From Vibrio hannami (GTDB lineage Bacteria; Pseudomonadota; Gammaproteobacteria; Enterobacterales; Vibrionaceae), in assembly GCF_029589055.1 (NCBI RefSeq), contig NZ_JARQZP010000007.1:744001-808000 (forward strand): a DNA stretch of 64,000 nt, written 5' to 3'. Position numbers and translations under genes: made by a program. Of the stretch, positions 1 through 9,079 are shown in pieces; position 1 is the first letter of the stretch, and each line of letters opens with the position of its first letter. The notes under the pieces were generated by a model. That model did not search any database and had not been told where the DNA came from. It saw nothing but the letters and a program-made list of their open reading frames with translations.

Positions 1-634
1 CTTTGCCTGACTTCTTAATCACCGACATTCCCCATTCGATCTTCTCAGCGACTTCCGGGTGGTCGGGGTTGCCAACGTGTCCCATTGCACCTGAAAGATC
101 CGACGGGCCGATAAAGACACCGTCCACTCCCTCGACCTGAACAATCTCCTCAAGATTATCCATCGCTTCCAGAGTTTCGACCTGAACCAGAAGACAAATC
201 TCTTCGTTTGCTCTCTTTAGGTACTCTGGCACCTTGTTCCAGCGAGCAGCACGGGCTAGAGAGCTGCCCATTCCGCGAATGCCTTCTGGCGGATATCGAA
301 CCGCTCCAACCAGTTCTCTGGCTTGATCTGCTGTGTTCACCATAGGGATTAACAGTGTTTGAGCACCGACATCCAGTAATCGCTTAATGGTTGCGACATT
401 GCCGTCTTCAGGTCTGACGATAGGAGAGACATCGTATGGAGCCATTGCCTGAAGGTGGTGCATGGTGGTTTTTAGCTCAAACGGCGCGTGTTCTCCGTCG
501 ATTAAAAGCCAGTCGAAACCCGCACCAGCACAAATTTCTGCGCATGTAGTGTCTGGCAGGCCAAGCCATAAGCCCCATAATGGCTGGTCGCCTTTTAGTG
601 CTTTTTTGAACTTGTTCTCAGGCAATGTCGTCAT
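1..634 (-). CDS. hpaI: 4-hydroxy-2-oxoheptanedioate aldolase HpaI (partial, C-terminus outside window)
   Basis: Class II pyruvate aldolase of the HpcH/HpaI family. It splits 4-hydroxy-2-oxoheptane-1,7-dioate into pyruvate and succinic semialdehyde, the last step of homoprotocatechuate meta-cleavage. About 211 residues are visible of a usual ~260; the reading frame is open through base 1. The family catalytic residues are present: His49 in DGEH, Arg74 in VRPE, metal ligand Glu153 in QVET and Asp179 in GPSDLS, each four residues later than in the E. coli enzyme. The ATG at 634 is preceded by an AAGGAG ribosome site and follows the hpaH stop by 10 bases, so it is the second gene of an hpaHI operon. 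Confidence 0.95.
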   Translation of the reverse strand, partial: MTTLPENKFKKALKGDQPLWGLWLGLPDTTCAEICAGAGFDWLLIDGEHAPFELKTTMHHLQAMAPYDVSPIVRPEDGNVATIKRLLDVGAQTLLIPMVNTADQARELVGAVRYPPEGIRGMGSSLARAARWNKVPEYLKRANEEICLLVQVETLEAMDNLEEIVQVEGVDGVFIGPSDLSGAMGHVGNPDHPEVAEKIEWGMSVIKKSGK

Positions 635-644
635 ATCTGGCTCC

Positions 645-1448
645 TTAAACAAACTTGACTGAGATTCCGCCCAGTGGGCCGAAATCTGCATGAATAGTGT
701 CGCCAGCTTTTACTGCAACTGGTCTGGTAAATGACCCAGCTAAAATGACCTGTCCCGGTTTTAATCCGATACCGTGAGGGGCAAAACGCTTACATACCCA
801 GCGAATGCCGTTCGCAGGATGGCCAAGCACACCAGCAGCAAGTCCGGTTTCTTCTATTTGGCCGTTGAGGTAGAGCATTGCGCCAGCCCAGCGAAGATCT
901 TGCTCAGTTGGTTTGATTGGGCGGCCGCCCATAACGATTCCGCCATTGGCTGCGTTGTCCGAGATGGTGTCGTATACCTTACGCGTATAGCCTGTTTCCG
1001 GGTCAGTTCGGTGACAGCGAGCAGCAATCAGTTCCAAAGCTGGCACAACGTAATCGGTAGCATTTAGCACATCAAAGATGGTGATGTCTTCGCCCTGAAG
1101 TGGTTTGTTCAGAATAAAAGCCAGTTCTACCTCGATGCGTGGATCAAGGAAATCGTCTGCAACGATCTGTGCGCCATCTTCATAAAACATATCATCAAGC
1201 AATACGCCGTAATCTGGCTGGTCAATGTTTGAAGCCATCTGCATCGCTCGGGATGTTAAACCGATCTTATAGCCTTTTACTTCTGCACCTTCTTCTATTT
1301 TGCGCTCTACCCATTTCTTCTGGATAGCGTATGCGTCATCCATGTTCATTTCTGGGTACTTCAAAGTAAGAGCAGGGATCTGACAACGCTCTCTTTCGGC
1401 TATATAAAGTTGTTCCGCTGCATGTTCTATTTGTTCTGGCGATAGCAT
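645..1448 (-). CDS. hpaH: 2-oxo-hept-4-ene-1,7-dioate hydratase HpaH
   Basis: Mg-dependent hydratase of the HpaH/MhpD family in the FAH fold. It adds water to 2-oxohept-4-enedioate, making the HpaI substrate. The frame is open from an ATG at 1469, but the ATG at 1448 ([10 protein letters not shown]...) gives 267 residues, the length of E. coli HpaH, and places the conserved YPE motif at the same residue number. An AGGAAGG ribosome site precedes 1448 by 7 bases. Conserved family blocks include [27 protein letters not shown] and LAGSFTRPV. It is first in a minus-strand operon with hpaI. Two near-palindromic operator-like sites lie 60-100 bases upstream, implying control by HpaR or HpaA. Confidence 0.95.
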   Translation of the reverse strand: MLSPEQIEHAAEQLYIAERERCQIPALTLKYPEMNMDDAYAIQKKWVERKIEEGAEVKGYKIGLTSRAMQMASNIDQPDYGVLLDDMFYEDGAQIVADDFLDPRIEVELAFILNKPLQGEDITIFDVLNATDYVVPALELIAARCHRTDPETGYTRKVYDTISDNAANGGIVMGGRPIKPTEQDLRWAGAMLYLNGQIEETGLAAGVLGHPANGIRWVCKRFAPHGIGLKPGQVILAGSFTRPVAVKAGDTIHADFGPLGGISVKFV

Positions 1449-1510
1449 AAGGTGACCTTCCTCTGTCATTAACTTCCTGTTTACATATTTGGTTAAAAGC
1501 CAAACGAACT

Positions 1511-1550
1511 AGTTAAGATATTAAGTATAATAATTAACATATTAATTAAA
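1511..1550. promoter_or_regulatory. Tandem operator-like inverted repeats upstream of hpaH
   Basis: Two AT-rich inverted repeats sit about 20 bp centre to centre: AGTTAA-GATA-TTAAGT (1511-1526) and TAATTAA-CATA-TTAATTA (1531-1549). The reverse complement of the second matches the element found before the TRAP operon and the hydroxylase gene (consensus TTAgTTAAyATGtTAATtA). A regulon-wide site for the MarR-type HpaR is the likeliest reading. Confidence 0.6.
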
Positions 1551-1642
1551 TGCCAGCAGTTTTTTGTTTGCATGTATTTGACTTAAACGTAATAAAAATA
1601 GAGGGTTATGCGGAATTTTCCTGCAGGTTGGGAGATAAAGTT

Positions 1643-1662
1643 GTTTACTTATTAACTAAATT
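1643..1662. promoter_or_regulatory. Operator-like site upstream of hpaC (weaker copy)
   Basis: On the minus strand this reads AATTTAGTTAATAAGTAAAC, a degenerate match to the shared HPA-cluster element. It lies in the 440-base hpaH/hpaC divergent intergenic region (1449-1888), whose only other content I can see is AT-rich promoter DNA. Confidence 0.4.
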
Positions 1663-1888
1663 GAGGCTTTGATCACAAAATTTCCTCCGTATGCAAAATT
1701 TCACACTTTGTTTAGTGCAAGTTTGGCGTTGATAAGTGCAATGGCTATACGTTTAGGCTATGAAATTAAATAGTTCTTTGAAATTTGATTGGTCAATGAA
1801 AAGTACAAGTGTTCCATTTTTTCGTCTATGTTCAATAGTGGTTGTTATGTGGAAAATTAACATCACATTAACAGTGAGGGATAACAAA

Positions 1889-2401
1889 ATGTCTAACCAA
1901 CCTTTATTCAGAGATGCAATGGCGAACCTGGCAGCTGCAGTTAATATTATTACTACTGGTGGCGAAGCTGGCACGGTTGGCCTGACTGCGACAGCTGTCT
2001 GCTCCGTAACGGATTCACCAGCAACAGTAATGGTTTGTGTGAACCGTAAAAGTGCATCCAATGAGATTATGAAAACTAACGGTCATGTGTGTATCAATGT
2101 GTGTGCAGCAGAGCATCAGCAGATGTCTTTAGATTTTGCCGGAATGACAGATATGACGATGGAAGAGCGTTTTGCTAATCCAGCATGGCAGAAAAATGAT
2201 AAAGGTGTACCTGTACTTTCCGGTTGTTTGGCAAGTCTTGAAGGCCATATTTCTGATATCGCAGAGGTTGGTACTCATACTGTGTTCTTTGTCGCAATCG
2301 ATAATATTGAAGTAACGAAGTACAAAGACGGACTGGTGTACTTTGCCCGTGAGTTTAAGAAGGTGGAAGGCGAAAAACAAAAAGAAGAACAGGTTGCCTG
2401 A
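1889..2401 (+). CDS. hpaC: 4-hydroxyphenylacetate 3-monooxygenase reductase component HpaC
   Basis: NAD(P)H:flavin oxidoreductase of the HpaC/RutF flavin-reductase family, supplying reduced flavin to the HPA hydroxylase. The frame is open from 1760, but the ATG at 1889 (MSNQPLFRDA) with a GAGGG ribosome site yields 170 residues, the same length as E. coli HpaC; the extra upstream residues look like non-coding DNA. Family features: FRDAMANLAAAVNIITT at the N-terminus, GLTATAVCSVTDSPA in the flavin-binding region and CINVCAAEH. There is no C-terminal MarR-like extension of the kind present in the Acinetobacter C1 reductase. It is divergent from hpaH and about 10.5 kb from its probable oxygenase partner (12916-14085). 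A strong bidirectional terminator follows. Confidence 0.9.
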   Translation: MSNQPLFRDAMANLAAAVNIITTGGEAGTVGLTATAVCSVTDSPATVMVCVNRKSASNEIMKTNGHVCINVCAAEHQQMSLDFAGMTDMTMEERFANPAWQKNDKGVPVLSGCLASLEGHISDIAEVGTHTVFFVAIDNIEVTKYKDGLVYFAREFKKVEGEKQKEEQVA

Positions 2402-2433
2402 TATCGCTCATACTTGCTTGCTATGAAACTAAG

Positions 2434-2466
2434 AAAGCCCTCGCCTGAAACAGACGAGGGCTTTTT
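2434..2466. terminator. Bidirectional intrinsic terminator between hpaC and the FAD/Fe-S dehydrogenase
   Basis: AAAAGCCCTCG and CGAGGGCTTTTT form a perfect stem around an 11-base loop, with A and T tracts on both flanks. It can end transcription of hpaC (+) and of the dehydrogenase (-). Confidence 0.85.
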
Positions 2467-2498
2467 GTTGGTTCTTTTGTCGATGGTTGATTTGGTGC

Positions 2499-5327
2499 TT
2501 AGTCCGCTTTCGCCTGCGTACACTGATCAACCAAATAAACAATCGATTGATAGTCGATACCGGAGTGGTGGCTAAGACCGATTTCACATGTACGGCTGGT
2601 GGAGTAACCGCTGTTACAACCTTCAACCTGATCTGCCAGGGTACTTAATGCCGATTCATTCAGCTCCGGTGTAGTAAAGCCTTTATCACCGGCAAAACCA
2701 CAACATGTAATCTGATCTGGCACAACCACATTGTTGCTACACGCATTCATGACATCAGTGATTTTTTGTTCTAATCCCATACGACGAGCAGAGCAGGTGA
2801 TGTGTAGTGCGACCTTCTCGTCTGTTGGGCTGAACTCTAGCTTATCCATCATATATTCGTGGATAAACTCTACTGGTTCATAAAGTTTCAGGCGTGCATC
2901 CAGGTGATCTTTCAACTGCATAGTACACGGGCTGGTATCACAATAGACAGGAATCTCGCCGTAATTACTCGCCTCCAGAAGCATCTTAACGGTTTCGATG
3001 GCTTTTGCTTCTGCCTGATTAAACATACCTTTACTCTTAAATGGCATACCACAACACTGATCATTTAGCCCCTGTGGGTAGATAATTTCAAAACCAGCCT
3101 TACGGAGCAGGCTTTCGGTTTTGTCTACCAGAGATGTTTGCTCTTCGGCCCCCCTTGCCGGGCCCATAGTACGGCTTGAGCAACTTGGAAGGTAGACAAC
3201 TTTTAGCTTCTCTTCTGAGCCTGATTTAGGCTCGCCTAGCTTCTCAGGAACAATAATCTTAGGTGCAGCGGTTGGCATTTCAGGACTCCAGTAACCTATC
3301 TTGTTACCCGAGATCTTTCTGGCTGTACGTGTGACCGCGCCCATTGCTTTGCTGCCTAAGATGCCGTGGCTTACGTTAGCAACGCCGAATGCTGTTTTTG
3401 CAGCTCCGGCGACCGTACCGAAATGATTTGCAATCCATTTCGATACATTCTCTTTGCTTGCATGGCGATCATGGCGTAGCTGTCTGACAAGGTCTCCGGT
3501 ATTGATACCAACAGGACATACAGTTGAACATAGTCCACAGCCAGCACAGGTATCGATAGCCATATAGTCGTATTCATCGGCAAACGTATCATGGTTTTCA
3601 CCATCCAGAAGAGCTAACTCACGCTTACCGATAATACGTTGTCTCGGGCTTAGTGTCAGGTTGCGGGAAGGACACATGCGCTCACAGAATCCACATTCGA
3701 TACACTGGTCAACAATGTCGCTAACCGCTTCCATTGGTTTAAGGTTGCTAATGTGGAGCTTCGCGTTTTTGGTGATCATTACATCCGGGTTTAGTATGCA
3801 TTCTGGGTCGAAAATCTGTTTGATTTTCAGCATTGCCGCATACGCTTCATCACCCCATTCTTTTTGTACAAATGGAGCCATGTTACGCCCAGTGCCATGT
3901 TCGGCTTTCAGAGAACCATCGTATTTATCTACTACTATGTCACATACGTCATCGATAAAGCGTTCGTATCGTGCAATCTCTTCTGAGCTACCAAAACCCT
4001 GAGAGAAGATAAAGTGCAGGTTTCCGTCCAGAGCGTGACCGTAAATAACCCCGTCGTCATAGCCATAATCCTGCATCAGATTTTGCAGGTCGGACAGCGC
4101 ATCAGCCAAGGTTTCAATAGGGAAGGCGACATCTTCAATCAGTGCTGTTGTGCCTTTAGGGCGAGTTGCGCCTACCGCCGGGAAGATACCTTTACGGATG
4201 TTCCAGTAGGCACCGTACTCCTCTGGTTTATCGGTAAAGCTTGCCGGAACAACCAGTTCAAGGTCGTCTATTTCCGACAAGATAGTCGCGATATGGCTTT
4301 CTAGTTCTTCCTGTTCATCCGCTTCGGCCTGCACCAGAATAGCAGTTGCACCTTCTGGTACGTCCGCAATGTAATCGGGTACACCATCCATATGCTGAAC
4401 GGCTTTCATTGCAAAGTAGTCGATCATCTCTGCGGCAGAAACTGGTGTTTTGTTCAGTTTAAAACGTGTAACCGCAACACTGGCAGTACGTATGTCCGGG
4501 AATACAATAAACGCAGAAGCTTTCAGTGGATATTTGCGAATGGTGTTGTGGGTTATCTCAGAGATAAATCCAAGGGTGCCTTCTGAACCAATCAAAAGGT
4601 GAGAAATCATATCGATTGGGTCGTCCCACTCGAGCAGTGAGCGCAGACCATAACCAGTGGTGTTCTTGATTTCGTACTTACGAAGAATTCTCTTAGCAAG
4701 CTCTTCATTACTGCGCAGATCATTCGATAACGCTTCAATCTCCGCAATCATGGTTGCGTGGCTTTTTCTAAACGCATCACGGCTTGATTCAGAGCCAGTA
4801 TCAAGTACCGTTCCGTCCAGGAACACAATCCTTGCCGACTCCATCACACCGTAGGTGTCCATCGAGTTCATACCAGCAGCGTTGTTAATGGCTATACCAC
4901 CAACAGACGCCGCATCTATTGAAGCTGGCATAGGAGCGAGTTGATAATCAAAAGGAGCAAGATAACGGTTTGCGTCTCCACCCAACACACCAGGTTGCAT
5001 TCGAATCTGCTTACCGCCTTCTAGAACTTCATAGTCTTTCCAGTCAGGAGTAAGAGAAAGAAGAATAGAGTCGGTGATGGTTTGCCCTGATAAGCTGGTG
5101 CCTGATCCTCTGAAAGTGATAGGCAACTTAAGATCGCTGGCCAAAGTCATCAGGCGAATGATTTCTTCTTCATTGGCGACTTGTACAATGACTTGTGGAA
5201 TCAAGCGATAGAAGCTCGCGTCGGTGCCGTAGGCAAGCTTGCGAAGGTAGTCTGTAATGATTCGTTTTTCAGGTATAAATTCAGCAGCTTTGCTAATAAA
5301 GTCCTGGTAAAGTTCCTGCTTTTGCAT
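2499..5327 (-). CDS. FAD-binding and 4Fe-4S dehydrogenase, D-lactate dehydrogenase (Dld-II/YdiJ) type
   Basis: About 942 residues. N-terminal FAD_binding_4 domain (PP loop RGSGTSLSGQT near residue 80, INNAAGMNSMDTYG near 150), FAD-oxidase C-terminal domain (~250-520), two ferredoxin-like clusters (CIECGFCERMCP and CAGCGLCSTVCP, ~545-625), then a GlpC-like region with two CCG motifs (CCGMPF and CCGFAG). This architecture belongs to quinone-linked D-lactate or other D-2-hydroxyacid dehydrogenases of YdiJ/Dld-II type, acting at the cytoplasmic membrane; the exact substrate is not readable. The ATG at 5327 is chosen over the GTG one codon upstream because AGGA then has normal spacing. It stands alone between a terminator and sbmA. 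The link to HPA breakdown is only positional. Confidence 0.85.
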   Translation of the reverse strand: MQKQELYQDFISKAAEFIPEKRIITDYLRKLAYGTDASFYRLIPQVIVQVANEEEIIRLMTLASDLKLPITFRGSGTSLSGQTITDSILLSLTPDWKDYEVLEGGKQIRMQPGVLGGDANRYLAPFDYQLAPMPASIDAASVGGIAINNAAGMNSMDTYGVMESARIVFLDGTVLDTGSESSRDAFRKSHATMIAEIEALSNDLRSNEELAKRILRKYEIKNTTGYGLRSLLEWDDPIDMISHLLIGSEGTLGFISEITHNTIRKYPLKASAFIVFPDIRTASVAVTRFKLNKTPVSAAEMIDYFAMKAVQHMDGVPDYIADVPEGATAILVQAEADEQEELESHIATILSEIDDLELVVPASFTDKPEEYGAYWNIRKGIFPAVGATRPKGTTALIEDVAFPIETLADALSDLQNLMQDYGYDDGVIYGHALDGNLHFIFSQGFGSSEEIARYERFIDDVCDIVVDKYDGSLKAEHGTGRNMAPFVQKEWGDEAYAAMLKIKQIFDPECILNPDVMITKNAKLHISNLKPMEAVSDIVDQCIECGFCERMCPSRNLTLSPRQRIIGKRELALLDGENHDTFADEYDYMAIDTCAGCGLCSTVCPVGINTGDLVRQLRHDRHASKENVSKWIANHFGTVAGAAKTAFGVANVSHGILGSKAMGAVTRTARKISGNKIGYWSPEMPTAAPKIIVPEKLGEPKSGSEEKLKVVYLPSCSSRTMGPARGAEEQTSLVDKTESLLRKAGFEIIYPQGLNDQCCGMPFKSKGMFNQAEAKAIETVKMLLEASNYGEIPVYCDTSPCTMQLKDHLDARLKLYEPVEFIHEYMMDKLEFSPTDEKVALHITCSARRMGLEQKITDVMNACSNNVVVPDQITCCGFAGDKGFTTPELNESALSTLADQVEGCNSGYSTSRTCEIGLSHHSGIDYQSIVYLVDQCTQAKAD

Positions 5328-5409
5328 CACGTTATCCTGTTAGTGTAAGGGTAAGGGCAATAGACCCTATTTATAATTTTATTTTTCTAACAGGTTAGCA
5401 GATCTACCG

Positions 5410-5468
5410 CCCTCTAATTAGAATGTTTGAATGAACATTATTGTTGCAAAAACATTCTTAATTAGAGG
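5410..5468. repeat. Long imperfect inverted repeat between sbmA and the dehydrogenase gene
   Basis: CCCTCTAATTAGAATGTTT (5410-5428) pairs with AAACATTCTTAATTAGAGGG (5449-5468): 19 paired bases with one bulge around a 20-base loop. It lies after the sbmA stop and about 80 bases before the dehydrogenase start. No T tract follows on the minus strand, so a simple terminator is not certain; a 3' mRNA stabiliser or attenuator is possible. Confidence 0.6.
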
Positions 5469-5483
5469 GAGTGTTGTAATTTT

Positions 5484-6755
5484 TTAACCTAATTCTTCAG
5501 CTTCCTTCATCTCCAATGCTTTCTCTTTATAGATATTTTCAAATGCTTTCAGACGTTTATAGATGGACATCAGCTCTACAATAGTGGTCCATGAGTTGAT
5601 TAAGTACTGAAAAGAATTTTCAACCTGACCGAAGGCGTTCATGATGCGCTGCATTACACCTAATGTAAAAGCTCCCGCCACAATAGAGGGTGCTAATGCG
5701 ATAAACGGAATAAACGCTCCGAACTGAAGGTAGCCATAACGAATCACATTGAAGTACACGTAGTGCAGGTAAAGCTTGAAGTAGTTCTGGCGAACATTAC
5801 CAAAAAGCTCTTCTAACGTTAGCGGGTGCGCTCTGTCTTCATGATCCTCTCCATATACCAGCTCCTTACGATACGCCGCTTCGACCTTCTGGTTATTAAA
5901 TTCCAGCCCCGGTAGTTTGATACCTGCAAACGCCAGCAAAACAGTACCGAAAATCGACCATAGAATGGCGACGAAAACCAGAGCTTGTGGCACTTCACCA
6001 ACGATTGGCAGCGCTGTGACATAGCCAGAAAGCCCCCAAAGAATCGGTAGAAATGCCATTAGAGTCATCACCGAGTTCAGGAACTTAACGCCTAACGTCT
6101 CCATAATGGTTGCAAAGCGCATGGTATCTTCCTGAATACGCTGCGCCGCGCCTTCAACATGACGAACATGCTCCCACTTCGATGTGTAGTATTCTGTCAT
6201 CGCAGTACGCCAGCGGAAAACAAAGTGGCTGACAAAGAAGGAGTTACCAACCGCGACCATGATGGCAACCATAAGCAGGATCATCACTGTTGAAAGTTCC
6301 GAGTAGAATTCAGACAGAGTAATACTGTTCGGAGCGGTCAGCGCTTTTTGAATTAGGTTATAAAAGTCGCCATACCATTCGTTCAGCATAACGCTGACTT
6401 CAACCTGGAACCAGGTGATAAATACTATCAGGGCAGAGCCTGAAACAGACCACTTCGCCCATTTTTGCCCGCCCAGATACATCCATGCACCAATAAACAC
6501 CGCATAGCATAGCGTCATAAATTGGTACAACCAGGCGTTATTTGCGGTTTCGGTTGCTAGCTGAAACTCTGCTTTCAGTGCATCTGTCGCGTCGACAGGC
6601 AAAGCTGACGGATACTCAATACCTACAAGATGCGCAAGGCTGAAATAGTGCCCCAGGTCTTCGATGGTTGTGTACCAACCCACAACACATAATAGAGCCC
6701 AAAGAACAAAACTAAGAAAAAACCATTTGGGGTTTGGAAAAAAAGAACTAAACAC
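5484..6755 (-). CDS. sbmA: SbmA/BacA-family peptide transporter
   Basis: Proton-driven inner-membrane importer of the SbmA/BacA family, which takes up proline-rich peptides, microcins and related compounds. I choose the GTG at 6755, giving MFSSFFPNPKWFFL as in E. coli SbmA; the frame is open to 6791 but those extra residues do not fit the family, and AAAGGTAAGA precedes the GTG. The product is ~423 residues with about seven hydrophobic segments. Family-typical stretches: FFVSHFVFRWRTAM, EGAAQRIQEDTMRFA, GIKLPGLEFNNQKVEAAYRK, INSWTTIVELMSIYKRLK. No ATP-binding motifs are present. The nearest downstream feature is the inverted repeat at 5410-5468. Confidence 0.92.
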   Translation of the reverse strand: MFSSFFPNPKWFFLSFVLWALLCVVGWYTTIEDLGHYFSLAHLVGIEYPSALPVDATDALKAEFQLATETANNAWLYQFMTLCYAVFIGAWMYLGGQKWAKWSVSGSALIVFITWFQVEVSVMLNEWYGDFYNLIQKALTAPNSITLSEFYSELSTVMILLMVAIMVAVGNSFFVSHFVFRWRTAMTEYYTSKWEHVRHVEGAAQRIQEDTMRFATIMETLGVKFLNSVMTLMAFLPILWGLSGYVTALPIVGEVPQALVFVAILWSIFGTVLLAFAGIKLPGLEFNNQKVEAAYRKELVYGEDHEDRAHPLTLEELFGNVRQNYFKLYLHYVYFNVIRYGYLQFGAFIPFIALAPSIVAGAFTLGVMQRIMNAFGQVENSFQYLINSWTTIVELMSIYKRLKAFENIYKEKALEMKEAEELG

Positions 6756-6962
6756 GACTCTTACCTTTAAAAGATTCTTATTACAGAACAATGTACTTGA
6801 GACAATACAATTTGAGATTGGTTTAGTGAAGAGATTAATTTGATCAGAAGAGCAAAGGAAACAGGATGTTTCCAGAACTTGATTGGGATCAGTAGCCCAA
6901 AAGTGGTATCCCGTAGAATAAACCCATATTCAAAAATTAGACAATGATCAGGGATTGGATCT

Positions 6963-7241
6963 ATGGGTATTGAAGAAGAGAATTATTCGCGATGGAGGAT
7001 AAGAACCAGGGTTATTGGCTTTGTTGCGTGGTTAGGTATTGCACTATCTGTGTTGGCTGTTGTTGCCACCTATTTAGTGCCTGATATCAGTAATACTGCC
7101 AGATTAATGGGTTTTATATTTTTGATCTTAAATGTAATGGCGAGTCCTTTTTTGCTGTATTTATTTGTGCGAACAAGGGTCAATTTAAAGGAAGCCAAGG
7201 AGCGTTACGAGCAAATGAAACACACAGAGGTTTCATCGTAA
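6963..7241 (+). CDS. Small membrane protein, unknown function
   Basis: A 92-residue protein with two hydrophobic segments (about residues 17-40 and 47-70) separated by a short loop, and a charged C-terminal tail rich in Lys/Glu (KEAKERYEQMKHTE) that could form a short helix. I do not recognise a named family. It is preceded by a modest ribosome site (CAGGG) and sits alone between sbmA and a diguanylate cyclase gene that both run the other way. Coding is plausible from the hydrophobic pattern and open frame, but not proven. Confidence 0.6.
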   Translation: MGIEEENYSRWRIRTRVIGFVAWLGIALSVLAVVATYLVPDISNTARLMGFIFLILNVMASPFLLYLFVRTRVNLKEAKERYEQMKHTEVSS

Positions 7242-7299
7242 GAAGAGTTGGGCAAGAAGATGCTTGTCCAGCTAGCTCTGGTTTTCAGAAATCTTTCGT

Positions 7300-8673
7300 T
7301 CAGTCAAAGTTGCTTTCTTGTCCTGCTTTATTGTTTTCCTTATCTTTGTACATACTTTTATCTGCAAGAGTAAGCAGAGTGTCTGCGGAAAGATCGGAGT
7401 TCGTACAGATTGCATGTCCGATACTTATTTCAATATATATTCGTTTTTGACCAGATTGGTATGGTTTGCTGCATATAGAATCTTTTACGTTAGCTATGAT
7501 TTGCTCAACATGCTCCAGTTCGGACACCCTTGGAAGAATCACCAAAAACTCATCTCCGCCCATTCTCGCCACGATATCTGAAGAACGGACTGCCTTTTTG
7601 ATTCGTTTGGCGACTTCGATTAGTAGTTTGTCCCCAACGGCATGACCATAGGTATCATTCACGGATTTGAAATCATCCAAATCTAAATTGAGTAACGCGA
7701 ATCCTCCGCTCCGATTTTGCGTATCACTGACCAATTGCTCTAGCGTATAAAAAAAGTACCGACGGTTTGGTAGATGAGTAAGTTCGTCATGAATCGAGAG
7801 ATCGTGAGCTCGGTGATAGAAGTAATAAACCATTAGCAACCCAAAAATAATCAGGCCGGTGATAGGGTAACCAAACAGGCGGCTTCCATATTTTTCATAA
7901 AATGGTATTTGTTCGTATAAGGACTCCAGTGATATAGCCATTTCCCACGAACCGGACGGTATCACGACAGTTTCGCTAGCGTATATCGAGTCAAATACAG
8001 ATGCATTTCCCCAAAATACTTCACCTTGTGACCCCTTTCCGTCTTTACCTCTGATTGCAAAATTGTACCTTTTCTCCACCTCGTAAATGCCAGCGTGAGT
8101 AAACAGACTCTCTATATCTAGTACGACACTACATGTTCCCCAGTACTGAGTGTTAAGAGGAGGGTCGGTAAAGATAGGGGTTCGCGCTATCAGTCCGATA
8201 CCACCCTGAACCAGGTTAACAGGGCCAGCTATGAAAATGGCTTCTAGCTCTCTGGCTTTTTTGACTGTTTCCCATTGGACCGGGATGGTTCGAAAATCCA
8301 AACCTAGTGCAGCTTCATTACCCTGTAGAGGGTATACAAACTGAATGATATCGTCTGGCGCTAAGCCTATATTTCTAAGGTGGCTTGATTTATTAAATAG
8401 TTCCTTCGCAGCATTGTGCCATTGGGTTTGGGAAGAGTTAGGAGTAACACTAACAATTGTGGCCAGGCTATTTGCAAAGAAAATATCTGAGTATATGTCA
8501 GCTTCAAGATTCGAACGAATAACCGTCAGCTCTCTTTGCGCTGTTTTTAAGATTTGGTCTCGTGAAAACTTGAGTTGTTGAGAATGCTGATATTCGATAA
8601 TTGAGACCGCAATAGCACACAATACTGCAACGAATAACGCAACAACAAGACGAACTCCAAAAACATACTTCAT
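7300..8673 (-). CDS. CHASE-domain diguanylate cyclase (GGDEF)
   Basis: Membrane-bound c-di-GMP synthase. Order: TM helix (~8-28), periplasmic CHASE domain (~50-255, with FIAGPVNLVQGGIGLIAR), second TM (~270-292), GGDEF domain (~300-455). The active-site motif is an intact GGDEF, and RSSD five residues before it is a complete RxxD inhibitory site, so an active, product-inhibited enzyme is expected. I use the ATG at 8673 with an AGG ribosome site just upstream; the frame extends two codons further to a GTG. CHASE domains sense small extracellular molecules in other proteins; the ligand here is unknown. Monocistronic by context. Confidence 0.9.
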   Translation of the reverse strand: MKYVFGVRLVVALFVAVLCAIAVSIIEYQHSQQLKFSRDQILKTAQRELTVIRSNLEADIYSDIFFANSLATIVSVTPNSSQTQWHNAAKELFNKSSHLRNIGLAPDDIIQFVYPLQGNEAALGLDFRTIPVQWETVKKARELEAIFIAGPVNLVQGGIGLIARTPIFTDPPLNTQYWGTCSVVLDIESLFTHAGIYEVEKRYNFAIRGKDGKGSQGEVFWGNASVFDSIYASETVVIPSGSWEMAISLESLYEQIPFYEKYGSRLFGYPITGLIIFGLLMVYYFYHRAHDLSIHDELTHLPNRRYFFYTLEQLVSDTQNRSGGFALLNLDLDDFKSVNDTYGHAVGDKLLIEVAKRIKKAVRSSDIVARMGGDEFLVILPRVSELEHVEQIIANVKDSICSKPYQSGQKRIYIEISIGHAICTNSDLSADTLLTLADKSMYKDKENNKAGQESNFD

Positions 8674-8840
8674 CGGCACCTAGTGGATATTGATAGTTTT
8701 CTATCTATTTAGAATAGACGACAATTTTCTGCCTAGTGATGATTTTTTGAACATAGTTCACAATTTTCTAATTAGGCTATGGGAATAACTTATTACTAAT
8801 CCGTTAGTTAGTTTGCGTTAGTCGAAATTTTTTATGTGCT

Positions 8841-9053
8841 TTGCCTTTCTATTTATATACTCAAGTGACCTACATGGAATTTGGAATGAAACACATTTGG
8901 TCTCATTTTGCGCTCCCACTATGTTTATCTATTTTTGTTGTAGCAAATGATGTGACATTGTCTGTACTAGAAGGAGAAGGGCATTTTGTTCTTTGGCAAA
9001 AGCCAGACCTTATCGTTAATGAGGTAATCAAGGCGATATCGAGAATTGAATGA
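8841..9053 (+). pseudogene. Remnant of an alpha/beta hydrolase (C-terminal end only)
   Basis: A 70-residue frame whose last ~30 residues read like the end of an alpha/beta hydrolase: LSVLEGEGHFVLWQKPDLI, where GHF is the position of the catalytic His and WQKPD is the usual following motif. The nucleophile and acid regions are missing and the N-terminal part matches nothing. It looks like a deletion remnant in the otherwise non-coding 400 bases between the cyclase and the cupin gene. The frame ends by overlapping an upstream ATG of the cupin frame, but this need not mean coupling. Confidence 0.55.
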
Positions 9054-9079
9054 AATCCAGGGTAGGGAGAGTGGATAAG

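Noticed and set aside
1760..1888. Longer N-terminus for HpaC
   Set aside because: The 43 extra residues do not fit the family; the ATG at 1889 has a good ribosome site and gives the E. coli length.
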